Part shown: positions 54,830 to 64,000 of the stretch, piece by piece
Layout: every line of letters begins with the position of its first letter
Numbering within the stretch: the stretch's first letter is position 1
NCBI GenBank assembly: GCA_012934845.2
Contig: WNNJ02001110.1
Location: forward strand, 17,469-81,468
Length of the DNA stretch: 64,000 bases
Reading direction: 5' to 3'
Source of the DNA: Pomphorhynchus laevis
Taxonomy: Eukaryota; Acanthocephala; Palaeacanthocephala; Echinorhynchida; Pomphorhynchidae
Made by a program: the position numbers and the translations under genes
The notes under the pieces: generated by a model
Database searches by the model: none
Told to the model about the DNA's origin: nothing
Seen by the model: the letters and a program-made list of their open reading frames with translations, nothing else

Positions 54830-55290
54830 TGATACACTAGGTAATCAAATTTTATCAGAGGAAATGCGTCATTAGCATGTATTTAACCCCTCTGATATGT
54901 TTGATCAAGGAATAATGCCGAAACCAGATAATATATCAGTTCCCCCTGATGACCTGTAATCCTTATTCTGATACATCTTATATTATTTATTAGACAATTA
55001 ATAAAAATCGACTTTTAATTTAAAATTGCGATATTCAATTTTAATGGTCGTGCTCCGGGATGTCCCGGAGCACAACCATGTTTATGAAGAAGTCCACTTG
55101 TTATCGCGACAAAACGATAACTTGTAATTACATTAAGGAATTGTAGAATGTATTTGAACCCGCTGCTATGCTGGGTGAGCAATGGGGGCCGAAACGAGAT
55201 AACATAACAGTTCATCCTGATGACCTCTAATCGTTATTCTGATACATCCGTATTCTAATACATTAATCTAATAAATATATTAGTCTGTAT
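54830..55290 (+). mobile_element. PLE-1-type solo 3' ends (copies C and F)
   Basis: Copy C 54850-55020: P2 is changed to ctgatat (54892-54898) / atatcag (54933-54939), a compensated pair change relative to ctgctat / atagcag; P1 is lost. Copy F 55135-55245: ctgctatg (55163-55170) / cataacag. Between them is a hairpin insertion (55044-55079). Confidence 0.65.
55044..55079. repeat. GC-rich perfect hairpin
   Basis: gtgctccggga (55050-55060) - tg - tcccggagcac (55063-55073), extended by atggt / accat outside. Strikingly GC-rich in an AT-rich PLE tail; absent from the other tails. Confidence 0.8.
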
Positions 55291-55455
55291 CTAAATATTG
55301 TAAATTATTTGTCAATATAAATAATTTGAATAGTAGCTTTAATTTTTCAACTATCGACACCATTCTCCTTACTGAAATTTACGACTCCATAACTTAATAA
55401 CTTTACAATGTGTGATATCAATCCCAACAGCTGATGCTATCATTGACTCGAATAT

Positions 55456-56883
55456 TTAGCTTAGATTCGCTGTCAATGATTTTCTGTTGTCGTATAAAGT
55501 TGGAGCAGTAAATAAGCATGCTGCTGTGCCTATTATAAATGTTAGTGCATATATAATCAAGCAAATGCGATCCATAACCAGGGCCACATACGCCCATGCA
55601 TCTGTTATGATTTTGTCATGAACTTCAGATCGTTTGCATTTATTAATAAGGCGAATATTTTTCCTAATAGCTCGTAGTCCGGAATAATCGCTTGATGCAT
55701 CTCGATGTGATAAGTGTTGTTCAATATTGGTACTCTCATCGTCTTCAGAGGATGACTGCTGATCTGCATTGCTATCGTTATCAAGTAGTCTAATAAATGC
55801 GGCAGGAAATGTGGGTTTATCCATCAACAACAGGGGAGGGAGCTTTTCGAAGAATAATAGTCTGCACCAAAAAGGCATCCGATGCATTTTGGGATCTCGA
55901 AAATGTATGTTCACAATTACCAATGCGAGTATAATCGATGCGCTTACGAATACAAATGTAAACAACAGGTATTTACCTAATAGTGGCACATGCAGAGACG
56001 TTGACGGCAAAATCTCAATCATTAGCAGATAAAATACTTGCAAGGCAACCAAAATCGAAATGGATAATGTCATCTTTTCACCACTGGCGCTTGGTACATG
56101 AAATACCATAATTGCCAAGAACGCTATACAAACACATGGTGCAATTAAATTCACCGTGTAGAAAAGGCTTTTCCGTCGAATTTCCAAACAGAATGTGATG
56201 TCTAGAAACTCATCGCCTGGGCAACATTCGTATCCGATTTCATGGCGGATCGCAGGTGCTGCTAGTAGATCCCATTCAATGCTTTCTTCATAACTGCTTA
56301 AATCTACTCCTGGATTGGCGATTACCTGTCCAGATTCATGTCGAAGAATAATCTGTTTCTTTCCGTGAGACCACACTCCAAATTTCAAAGTACAATTCTG
56401 GATATCAAACGGATAATATTGGATATTGATGCCACAGTGACTTTTAAACGTTACAGGGGTGCTCCATTTAACAGTACCGTTGCAAAACACGTGCGCCCAG
56501 TTAAATGTATCGACAACAAATGTGCCATCAGCATTGTTATACAACACTACATCTGGTAGCCATATCATTGATGATGGTATCTCGATTCGTTCTACATTAC
56601 CATACTCACGGGGATCCCATGTAAGCTTGCTATCTACCCACTGATGAATAAGCCATACGTTTGTGGTCATAACTTGGTTGCGATTATCAATGTCGACGAT
56701 TTTCTCGAGTCTCAAACCCAAAAATAGTTCAACCGGTATTAAAGGATGCTTTGAAGGCAATACGTTTCGATTGTATCTGTGCATGATCTTTTTATGCAAG
56801 CGCTTCAAATCTTCATCTACTGATCCGCGTAATAAGAGTGGAAATAATGATGACATGACGATAATAGTAAATTCTGGAAACAT
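55456..56883 (-). CDS. Nicotinic acetylcholine receptor subunit, alpha-type, intronless
   Basis: 475 aa, complete. A hydrophobic start (residues 3-18) can serve as signal peptide. Ligand-binding domain: loop D W82, loop A WLPDVVLYNNADG (108-120), Cys-loop C150-x13-C164, loop B W171, loop C YECC with vicinal C220-C221, the mark of alpha subunits. Glycosylation sites N135 and N163. Membrane helices about 241-262, 270-290, 303-326 and 433-458; GEK at 268-270 before M2 predicts cation selectivity. The M3-M4 loop starts FFEKLPPLLLMDKP. It would form acetylcholine-gated channels at synapses. Insect nicotinic genes usually have many introns; a single open exon from signal peptide to M4 suggests a retrocopy that stayed intact. 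The loop B tyrosine is His (WSH). Confidence 0.9.
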   Translation of the reverse strand: MFPEFTIIVMSSLFPLLLRGSVDEDLKRLHKKIMHRYNRNVLPSKHPLIPVELFLGLRLEKIVDIDNRNQVMTTNVWLIHQWVDSKLTWDPREYGNVERIEIPSSMIWLPDVVLYNNADGTFVVDTFNWAHVFCNGTVKWSTPVTFKSHCGINIQYYPFDIQNCTLKFGVWSHGKKQIILRHESGQVIANPGVDLSSYEESIEWDLLAAPAIRHEIGYECCPGDEFLDITFCLEIRRKSLFYTVNLIAPCVCIAFLAIMVFHVPSASGEKMTLSISILVALQVFYLLMIEILPSTSLHVPLLGKYLLFTFVFVSASIILALVIVNIHFRDPKMHRMPFWCRLLFFEKLPPLLLMDKPTFPAAFIRLLDNDSNADQQSSSEDDESTNIEQHLSHRDASSDYSGLRAIRKNIRLINKCKRSEVHDKIITDAWAYVALVMDRICLIIYALTFIIGTAACLFTAPTLYDNRKSLTANLS

Positions 56884-57306
56884 ATTGAAGCCGTAAATTA
56901 AAGTTATGGACCCCGATCTTTTAAAGACGCAAATAAATTCGCAATTACAGTGTTGTGGAATGTGAACGTAGAGGTAATTGAGTCTTCTAAGGAGCAGTCT
57001 ACAAATTCACTTAACCGTAACATAAAACCGATACCACAGAATGTAAATTATTTTACATCAACATTTTACTGTTTTGCAAGGATCCTCTTATCCGTAAAAT
57101 TACTGTAAATACAAACGGGATAATGCCTCCTTGTACTCTACAGAGTATTAGTAGTTTGCGTTGCGTATCTGTCTGCTATATAACACTTAGGTAATATAAT
57201 ATACCTAGCAATATCTAAATTAACATTCTGTAACAAACTTGCCATTATTGTTCGCAGATACATCGATCAGAAAGATATCGTAACGTCGTCATTATATTGC
57301 TCTTTT
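56884..57306 (-). other. Upstream region of the nicotinic receptor ORF
   Basis: No obvious 5' exon. Short open stretches only. Presumed promoter or UTR; no TATA that I would assign. Confidence 0.3.
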
Positions 57307-57542
57307 CATACTGCAAGAATTTAATGACTGTATTTGGCATTTTGATAATAATCATAATGCTGATAAAATTTTACATTTTTAAACAATTTTACTAAATTAA
57401 TTGATAATAATTAATTAATTGTTAATTAATTGATTAATTAATTAAACATACTGCAAGAATTTAATGACTGTATTTGGCATTTTGATAATAATCATAATGC
57501 TGATAAAATTTTACATTTTTAAACAATTTTACTAAATTAATT
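57307..57542. repeat. 96-bp exact direct repeat, offset 140 bp
   Basis: 57307-57402 and 57447-57542 are identical (catactgcaagaatttaatg ...). The 44-bp spacer is made of ttaattaattg-type repeats. A very recent tandem duplication. Confidence 0.9.
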
Positions 57543-58185
57543 TAGCAAGAACAATTAACTGTAATTGCGCGTGGATTTAATTTCAACACAGAAAAGATAA
57601 ATGACTTAATTAATGACTTCAATTACGAGCTTGTGAATAAAATACTTGATGTAAAAATATTTTTTTCTAGGAGTCCGAGAATTGGTCTAATCATTCGATG
57701 AAACGATTATAAGCTCTTGTATGACTTAAGGATAATTTAACCGACGCCGTTTAGCGGTGAATTGTTATACAAATTTATACCAGATTTATAATATTATAAA
57801 TTTATAATATTTATAGAAGTGACATGGTGACCGAAAATCAAGTCTGTCAAGCAACACCATTATATATTTTTACGTTACTAATTGTGTCTAACTACTGTCG
57901 TGAATTAATGTGCAAAACTACATAATGCTAAGCAGTCCTTATCCATAGCTGATCATCGTCATAAGGGTGATGCAATTCTGAATTAAAGATCTTCGTGTAG
58001 CATCAATTTGATGCAAGTTAAAATCGACAATAAGCTAGTGTGTCTAACTTAATTCAGTGAGACAAATGCCGATAATCATTCAATATTCAAATTTATACCA
58101 AATTTATAATATTATTTATTTAATTTATATAATAAATTAAATAAATTTTAATTTATTTTAAATTATTAAAATTGATTAAATAATT
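57543..58185. other. AT-rich spacer
   Basis: Nothing recognisable; two gaatt/aattt-rich simple stretches. Confidence 0.35.
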
Positions 58186-58212
58186 TTAATTATTTAATAA
58201 CTTATATATAAT

Positions 58213-58652
58213 CGAGATTGCGATTAGCAATTCTTTCCATATGTTTGTATAAGTGTTTGAATCGAGCATATTCTTCAGCCTGCAAACTCTCGTCACTCCT
58301 AGACGGTCATGTGATAGCCGGCAGCCATCGTCAGTAAGATGAACTATCACACGCCGTTTCGGCTGCCTCTGTGACATTGTGAAAATGCATTTCCGACATC
58401 TAGCTTAAATTGTAGGTGGCGTTAGCTCTTAAATCCTACAATTTGCAATGCAGACCATCATTAACAACCAGAGGATCAAACTTTCTGATGCTTGACTGTA
58501 AGAAACCGAGATTGAGTAGATCAATTCTTTCTATGTAATAAGAGTTTCGTTTGAATCGGTATTTCGACTCAATTCAAACACCTACACAAACATATGGAAA
58601 GAATTGCTAATCGCCATCTCGAGCAATACCGATTCAAACGAAACTCTTATTA
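58213..58652. repeat. Nested inverted repeats at the 5' side of PLE-2
   Basis: Outer pair 58213-58266 / 58567-58621 (cgagattgcgattagcaatt ... gtgtttgaat, about 90% alike). A second perfect 27-bp pair lies at 58536-58562 / 58626-58652 (taataagagtttcgtttgaa ...). The two pairs interlock, so the region can fold in more than one way. Typical of PLE 5' ends with partial inverted copies. Confidence 0.8.
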
Positions 58653-58778
58653 TATATATTGAATCGTCAGGAATTGAAATACTTCCAGCTGGGATCCTCG
58701 CAGGACACATAATGATATTTAATATGTTGTAGAATTACCAGCAAAAACCAACAAAGTTTTTTAGAACGTTTCGCTCAT

Positions 58779-59717
58779 TTGGTACTTGCCACACTTAAGT
58801 TTTATAATCGTATTAAGAACGTGAGCTGCAATTTTGCATTTGATCAGTATACATATAAAAAATGTATGGCAATAAAGGCTAAAAAAGCACGCGTTTTGGT
58901 GGGTAGACATGTTTCAATTTCCGAACTAGAAAATTTTCATTTTGCCAATAGACGCACTCGATGTAGTACAAAGTTTAAAAATCCTCCCTATACTAAAAAT
59001 TATGATTTAGTAACAAATCTCAGTAATAAGAAATTTACAAATAATCAACTGGATGTTTTGTCGATGGGATTAAATTTTAATATTACTCCACGAGAGTTTA
59101 ACCGTCCTGATCTAATTAAAACATTACGTCCAGTACCACTGATGTATAAACCATTAAATACAGACGAACATAATATTTCGAATCAAAAGCGGGCAAGTAA
59201 TTTTGTTGGCAATGAATTGTTCTCAGAATTTGGAACATTACTTCCAAGTGAAATTGCAAATTCGAACATTTATCGAAAATTTACTAACTCTTTAAAAGAA
59301 CTTAAAAATATGAAGGACGTGGTATTTAAGAAGGCCGATAAAAGTGGTGAAATTGTCATATGGCCTACTGATAAGTATATAGAAGGAGGCGAGATGCAGT
59401 TAAATAGTCATAATTATGAAAAATGTGATGAAAATATAATACCCATGTCAAAATTGATAAGAGCAATGCTTGAAAAACATGTTTCATCGTCGTATTTACA
59501 ATGTTCCGATTTAGAACAACTGATGCAAGATAACCCGAAAGTTGGACGTTTCTACATGCTTCCTAAGACTCATAAACAGACAAATCCATGTTTAGGTAGA
59601 CCATTAGTGAGTAACATTGGGATGGAAACGGAAAAGATTAGTAAGCTATTACATAAGGAACTAGAGCCTCTGCTGAAATATGTACCATCCCATCTATCTA
59701 GCAGCGAGGATTTTTAG
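58779..59717 (+). CDS. PLE-2 N-terminal region and RT entry
   Basis: 312 open codons. Contains NPPYTKNYDLVTNLSNKKFT (a typical PLE N-terminal block), SLKELKNMKDVVFKKADKSG then EIVIWPTDKYIEGGE, and near the end GRFYMLPKTHKQTNPCLGRP and LVSNIGMETEKISKLLHKEL, the P-K-x-H-K...GRPIVS signature. The Met is merely the first in the frame. Confidence 0.8.
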   Translation: MVLATLKFYNRIKNVSCNFAFDQYTYKKCMAIKAKKARVLVGRHVSISELENFHFANRRTRCSTKFKNPPYTKNYDLVTNLSNKKFTNNQLDVLSMGLNFNITPREFNRPDLIKTLRPVPLMYKPLNTDEHNISNQKRASNFVGNELFSEFGTLLPSEIANSNIYRKFTNSLKELKNMKDVVFKKADKSGEIVIWPTDKYIEGGEMQLNSHNYEKCDENIIPMSKLIRAMLEKHVSSSYLQCSDLEQLMQDNPKVGRFYMLPKTHKQTNPCLGRPLVSNIGMETEKISKLLHKELEPLLKYVPSHLSSSEDF

Positions 59718-59761
59718 GGCGTTTTCGACTAAATAAGCATCTTATATTAAAGAATCATGTA

Positions 59762-60379
59762 ATGGCAACAATCGATGTAGTTTCGCTTTATACTTCAATC
59801 CCACACAATAAAGGTATATCTGCTATTAAGTATTATATGGATAAAGCAAAGTGGCCTGATAATAAGAAAGCATTTGTCGAAGATGCACTAAGAGTTGTCC
59901 TAGAAAATAACGTCTTTGAATTTAATGGTAGTCTTTATAGACAACTACATGGGACAGCGATGGGGACTGTGGTGGCGCCAGTCTATGCAATTTTGTATTT
60001 AGAGGTAAGTCCGATTATGTATTGTCGATACATTGATGGCATATTTGTAGTGTTTCGGGAAAGATATTATTTAGATAAACTTATGAACGAATTGACTCAT
60101 GGAGATTTGGAGTTTGTTGTGGAGGAAGGAATTCGAGTGAATTTCCTTGATATTACTATTAATCGAGATGATCAAGGCAACATACAAACAAATTTATCCG
60201 AAAATCATTGGAAACCGACATATATCCATGCGCGTAGTGCTCATCCAATGCATATCAAGCGGAATATGATCATTAACGAGGCACGCCGAATAATTAAAAT
60301 ATGTAGCAGATCAATAGATCGTGAATTACATTTACGAGCATTGACTGATCACTTAGTTAATAGAGGTTATAAAAAATGA
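59762..60379 (+). CDS. PLE-2 RT palm domain
   Basis: 205 open codons. Motif A ATIDVVSLYTSIPHNKGISA (residues 2-21), motif B LYRQLHGTAMGTVVAPVYAI (around 59-78), motif C CRYIDGIFVVF (around 92), where the usual second Asp of YIDD is Gly, a sign of decay. Then VNFLDITINRDDQGN and HWKPTYIHARSAHPMHIKRN, the typical PLE thumb (KPT.....SAHP.H). Confidence 0.85.
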   Translation: MATIDVVSLYTSIPHNKGISAIKYYMDKAKWPDNKKAFVEDALRVVLENNVFEFNGSLYRQLHGTAMGTVVAPVYAILYLEVSPIMYCRYIDGIFVVFRERYYLDKLMNELTHGDLEFVVEEGIRVNFLDITINRDDQGNIQTNLSENHWKPTYIHARSAHPMHIKRNMIINEARRIIKICSRSIDRELHLRALTDHLVNRGYKK

Positions 60380-60568
60380 ATGATATTTCATCAAATTAAT
60401 ATTGCATGAAATACGGAGAATAATACCAGGGAACCAAAATTAAATATTTGTTCAAGATTCATTAGAATTGACTATGTTCCTACTTTATCCAATGTATAGC
60501 ACGAAATTGACAATCTTACGAACGTAGCTAGCAAGAATTTCAAGTGTGATACATCTAGAGTACCCTCT

Positions 60569-60916
60569 GTGTATTATAAAACTGGAAATTCAATCAAGCA
60601 TTGTTTAGTTAGCTCTGTATTAAACAAAAACACGATGATAGAAGAAGGTGGCAATAAGAAATGTTTAAGAAATAGATGCAAATGTTGTTTAACTATGAAA
60701 GAATCGAATTATTATCAAAGCAATTTAACAAATCTAAAGTATAAAATTAAATCAACCAGTAATTGTGCAACTGAAGGTATTGTCTATTTAGCTACATGTC
60801 GTGAATGCCCGGCACAATATGTTGGTGAATCTGGTCGTAGTCTAAGCAGCAGATTATGCAACAGACGAGCCGATATTAAGGCAAAACGGCCAACAGATGC
60901 TGCTGTGATTCATTAG
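60569..60916 (+). CDS. PLE-2 GIY-YIG endonuclease domain
   Basis: 115 open codons. A Cys-rich linker CLRNRCKCCLTMKES leads into GIVYLATCRECPAQYVGESG then RSLSSRLCNRRADIKAKRPT. GIVYL and QYVGE are the two GIY-YIG half-motifs, and R-x-L-x-x-R-L the following helix. This nuclease is thought to nick the target during insertion. Confidence 0.82.
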   Translation: MYYKTGNSIKHCLVSSVLNKNTMIEEGGNKKCLRNRCKCCLTMKESNYYQSNLTNLKYKIKSTSNCATEGIVYLATCRECPAQYVGESGRSLSSRLCNRRADIKAKRPTDAAVIH

Positions 60917-61176
60917 ATCATAAAGAAAACATAAAGAAAACATAAAGAAATGAACCTTATTGGACAAATTTCAACTGATATTACTCCAAACATTAATACG
61001 GATCACTGTTTTGCTTGGAGAGATTTAACATGATTATCTATATATTTATTTTATTTTTAGGAACACTAATTGTAAGACTTATGCTAATGTTTGTACTGTG
61101 TTTTAAGATTGTTGTATAGCTGATGGTATACCTCAGGTGATTGCTGACCATTACATTGAGCTGATGAAGTTAATAG

Positions 61177-61280
61177 TTACACCTGCCCTGGGACAGGTGT
61201 AACTTTTTGCCTCTTCATGAGGAAAACATAGTGATATATTTATGAGTACACCAGTGAGTGTCCCAGAGCAGGTGTAACAA
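61177..61280. repeat. Hairpin and related string downstream of PLE-2
   Basis: agttacacctg-ccctggga-caggtgtaact at 61177-61206 is a perfect 11-bp hairpin. A partial third copy (gagcaggtgtaac) lies at 61266. Confidence 0.7.
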
Positions 61281-61506
61281 CAAATTATATTTTATATATT
61301 TTCACACTTTTAAGTGTCCCTGTTAAACAGCATTTCTATTAAAAAGAATTTAGTGCCTGATGCATGGTTAAACTGTAATAGTCACTGCCATGCACAGAGC
61401 TTATGCTAAATTCCCTCCGATGATTCAGATTAAGGATAGTTCTGTTTTTCGAGCTTTAAACACTGTTTAAGCGTGTGTTAAGGTGGCTATAGATGATTAT
61501 AGAAGT

Positions 61507-61553
61507 CACGGTACTGATGAGCTCCGTTAGAGCGAAACGCGTATACCGTTGTG
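61507..61553 (+). ncRNA. Hammerhead ribozyme, type I, minimal stem III
   Basis: All core elements fit. Stem I acggta (61508-61513) pairs with taccgt (61544-61549). CUGAUGA box is at 61514-61520. Stem II gctc / gagc (61521-61524, 61530-61533) has loop cgtta. GAAA box is at 61534-61537. Stem III ac-gc-gt is 2 bp with a 2-nt loop, and the cleavage triplet gta is at 61541-61543. Hammerheads with this tiny stem III are established in PLEs. Predicted cleavage is after 61543. No core mismatch is seen. Confidence 0.9.
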
Positions 61554-61640
61554 AAGTTTGTCGTCACACATAGGATGACTGGGCATACGTAGCGACTGAA
61601 TAATGCAAGAATAATCCGGTTCTATTTCTTAGTCTGATGA

Positions 61641-61642
<2 letters not shown>

Positions 61643-61695
<53 letters not shown>
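61643..61695. repeat. (AT)26 microsatellite
   Basis: Uninterrupted dinucleotide run about 90 bp after the hammerhead. It follows a ctgatgagg string, and ccgaaga comes shortly after, so it may lie in stem II of a second, decayed hammerhead-like sequence (speculative). Confidence 0.95.
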
Positions 61696-61697
<2 letters not shown>

Positions 61698-61939
61698 GAC
61701 TACCGAAGATAATTTATAACAGCTTGAAACTCGTCTACATTTTATTTATGAATAATACTGATTGTGAAAGGTGTTTTCTTAAAACCTACATATATGTCAA
61801 ATATTAAATTTATTAATAATATTTATTAATAAATATTTATAATGGAGAAGTATAAATCAACAAAATATTTTTTAAATATTAAATTTACAACATATAAATC
61901 AGCACAATATTATAAAATATAAATTTAAACTCTTAAGCG

Positions 61940-62605
61940 GTAAATTGTTATGGATTGATTATAAACAAAATGCTTTGACTTAGAATAGGATCGTTGATTA
62001 TCAAATTTCATCAGAGGAAATTTTCATCGGAAGAAATGCATCATTGGGATGTATATGGACCCGCTGCTATATTTAGTTGAGGGATATGGGCCGAAACCCG
62101 ATAACATATCCCTTCCTCCTAATGACCTCTAGTCCTTATTCTTATACATTGTATATTATTTATTCTAATACAACGTATATTATTTATTATTCAAATCATA
62201 AAAATTGACTTTATTTTAAATTTCAAATTTAAATTTTAACTAGATATAAATCAGATAAAATATTATATAAAAATTAATTGTTAACAATCAATTAATGCTG
62301 ATAATATTAATCTCTTATTTTCAAACTTTTTATTTTGTTCCCGAAACCTGATAACATATCAGTACCTCCTGATAACCATTATTCTGATAAATTGCCTGTT
62401 ATTCATAAGCCACATCATAAAAATTGGCTTTTATTTTAAATTTCAAATTTAAAATTTAACTTTATATAAATATAAATTGTATAAAATCTTATATAAAAAT
62501 TAATTATTATTTATAATTATTTATTATTTAATTATTTAAATTTTATTTAGTATTTCTTATTTATAAATAATATAAGATACGTCAACTCAGTTAGCTGATC
62601 TGACT
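61940..62605 (+). mobile_element. PLE-1-type solo 3' ends, two in tandem (copy G)
   Basis: First: aaactcttaagcggtaaattgttatgg (61926, last RT codons), structured motif 62000-62120 (ggacccgctgctatattt ... gggccgaaaccc), tail. Second: partial motif cctgataaccattattctg (62366), hairpin, terminus atacgtcaactcagttagctg at 62577-62597. Same tandem arrangement as at 49.5-50.2 kb. Confidence 0.7.
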
Positions 62606-62650
62606 TTTTACAGTTTATGATCTGAGCGTTATCACTTAGATAGTAAATAG

Positions 62651-63163
62651 GAAGCAAATTGCGTATTTGATAATTTATCTGAAACAGATCTTTTACTCTA
62701 TTGTATTAATTTAATAGAAGTATGTGTTGAATATGTGTTGCTTTGAGATGTAGTTAAACAAAATGTTAGCAAACATATGTATTTCAGATTCCAACATTAA
62801 CGCAGCAATTCAATAAATCAACAAACAATTATATAAATATGAACATAAGTTACAAGAGGCTTTCTTCGTAATATTCCGTCAATTATATATTTAAAAACTT
62901 AAAATTTTACTGAATCGAGCTTAATCCAATTGAGCAATATTTGACAAAAACGGAATATAATTGTTTAAAGATTAGACGCTTATTTTCTTACACATTTATA
63001 AAGAGTTCGTTGAAATAAGTTTAGTAAACAATATATATAGAACAAATTCCTTAAAATAAGAACAAAAATAATCTGATTAGTTTACAAAAGCGTTAGCAAA
63101 GCATATGAGCAAATTGGTCGCGAAACAGTCTACTTAAAATGTAAATCAGTTCTCTGTAAGTAG
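62651..63163 (+). CDS. Possible three terminal exons of an unknown host gene
   Basis: Candidate exons 62651-62719 (EANCVFDNLSETDLLLYCIN), 62788-62848 (IPTLTQQFNKSTNNYINMN) and 63081-63163 (YKSVSKAYEQIGRETVYLKC, ending KSVLCK-stop). Acceptors aaatag, atttcag and gattag and donors gtatgt and gttaca keep the phase throughout. An alternative open frame continues to 63296 (SPWKLGVAVDLIQCIYTSSS ... YGDLIDYLTAQ) and looks just as protein-like but is in another frame. No family recognised. The first acceptor lies 45 bp after a PLE terminus. Confidence 0.3.
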
Positions 63164-63296
63164 TCCTTGGAAACTTGGAGTTGCAGTTGATCTGATACAA
63201 TGTATATATACTTCATCGTCTACAGCGAAAAATACAAATGTCACTGCAATTCATTTCACTTACGGAGATTTAATTGATTACCTTACGGCTCAATGA

Positions 63297-64000
63297 ATGT
63301 AAAAAAAATATTACTTGATTTAATATAAACATATCATTGTGGTAATTGTATCGTAGCTTTATTGAATATATTATTTCATAATATTTAATAATTTATGATA
63401 ATAATTGATCAATAATTAAGAAATTATTGAAATTATTAATATTTTTTAAAAAATATTAATTTTTATATTTTTAAAAATTTTCAGTTATTTAATGAAATAA
63501 AGAATATTAAATAAAAAAAGAATAAAAAAATATGAAATAAAGAATATTATTCTTTATATTTAAAGAATAATCCAAAATAATATTCAAATAACTAATTGCG
63601 ACGAATAAATTAAGTAAGGTGATAGAGAATAGAGAGATCAAGGAGACTGATCGATGATTCCATATGAAAACAATTACAGCATTTAATAAAACCAAAGTCT
63701 GACAATAAAAGCAGATGCACTTGTATATTTGATAAATATTTAATTGCTAGCCGTTGCCTTCTTAATATTTCGAAATTGTCAATGATTATAATTATTAATA
63801 ATTTTAATTATTTTTAAATAATTAAAATAATAAAATAATTTGATAATAAATTTCATAAGAAAATATGACAAAATATGAAATAATTTTCTTATTTCATAAG
63901 AAAATATGACATCAAAATGACAAACACAAACTATTAAATAAGGAAAATGTCCAGTTAAATGGTATATTACATTAACATAAAATTAAACATACTTTAAATA
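63297..64000. other. AT-rich end of the window
   Basis: Simple AT-rich sequence with palindromes of the taagaaaatatgac type repeated at 63856 and 63897. No gene seen. Confidence 0.4.

Larger units (their letters stand above)
58690..61040 (+). mobile_element. PLE-2: Penelope-like element with RT and GIY-YIG, broken
   Basis: Three open pieces in order: N-terminal region to RT template block (58779-59717), RT palm (59762-60379) and GIY-YIG nuclease (60569-60916, trailing homology to about 61030). The order RT then C-terminal GIY-YIG is the classic Penelope layout. It carries at least two breaks between the pieces. A hammerhead lies about 470 bp downstream, inside the probable terminal repeat region. 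Confidence 0.85.

Noticed and set aside
1-64000. CRISPR arrays, bacterial operons, rRNA or canonical tRNA genes, LTR or capsid-bearing elements
   Set aside because: Looked for but none seen; the only tRNA-like sequence is the SINE candidate at 20.5 kb.

Overview
This is a eukaryotic nuclear window, very AT-rich, with short exons and GT-AG introns, and it is packed with retroelement debris. The host proteins (mitochondrial phosphate carrier, a dynamitin-like dynactin subunit, a nicotinic acetylcholine receptor subunit) fit an animal, most likely an insect. A hymenopteran is plausible, but the sequence alone does not settle the order. I saw no LTR retrovirus-like or capsid-bearing element.

Layout. 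1-3.3 kb: three exons of a mitochondrial phosphate carrier (SLC25A3 family) on the minus strand, running off the left edge. 3.3-8.5 kb: AT-rich spacer with a 199-bp duplication and a 137-bp tandem array. 8.5-35.3 kb: a retroelement graveyard. It holds a nearly complete APE-type LINE (LINE-A, minus, about 9.12-13.69 kb), many relatives and fragments on both strands, other LINE families (B, C/E, D), a tRNA-like SINE, 3' ends of a Penelope-like element (PLE), and a cleanly bounded 5'-truncated LINE with a restriction-like endonuclease (30.59-31.88 kb, 13-bp target duplication, poly-A). 35.3-44 kb: host DNA with a candidate 38-aa membrane peptide and an eleven-exon, phase-consistent dynamitin-like gene (38.84-43.73 kb, plus). 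45.75-46.31 kb: an unrecognised 186-aa tail-anchored protein (minus). 46.7-55.3 kb: a PLE with an uninterrupted 465-codon reverse transcriptase ORF, several solo PLE 3' ends, a GIY-YIG fragment between 51-bp inverted repeats, and a decayed second restriction-endonuclease LINE. 55.46-56.88 kb: an intronless alpha-type nicotinic receptor ORF (minus). 58.2-61.7 kb: a second PLE (RT plus C-terminal GIY-YIG, broken) followed by a textbook hammerhead ribozyme at 61507-61553. 61.9-64 kb: more PLE 3' ends and possible exons of an unknown gene.

The most interesting signals are RNA-level. The first is a recurrent structured motif in the PLE 3' region: an outer 12-bp stem enclosing two interleaved stems, that is, a pseudoknot. 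It occurs in about eight diverged copies on both strands. The second is the perfect minimal-stem-III hammerhead. The third is a compensated hairpin at the LINE-A 3' end. A perfect 11 x 20-bp array directly 5' of LINE-A ORF1 looks like a young promoter-type monomer array.

Limits: no searches or alignments were run. Family calls rest on motifs read by eye. LINE clade names are deliberately broad, and element ends given to the nearest ten bases are estimates.
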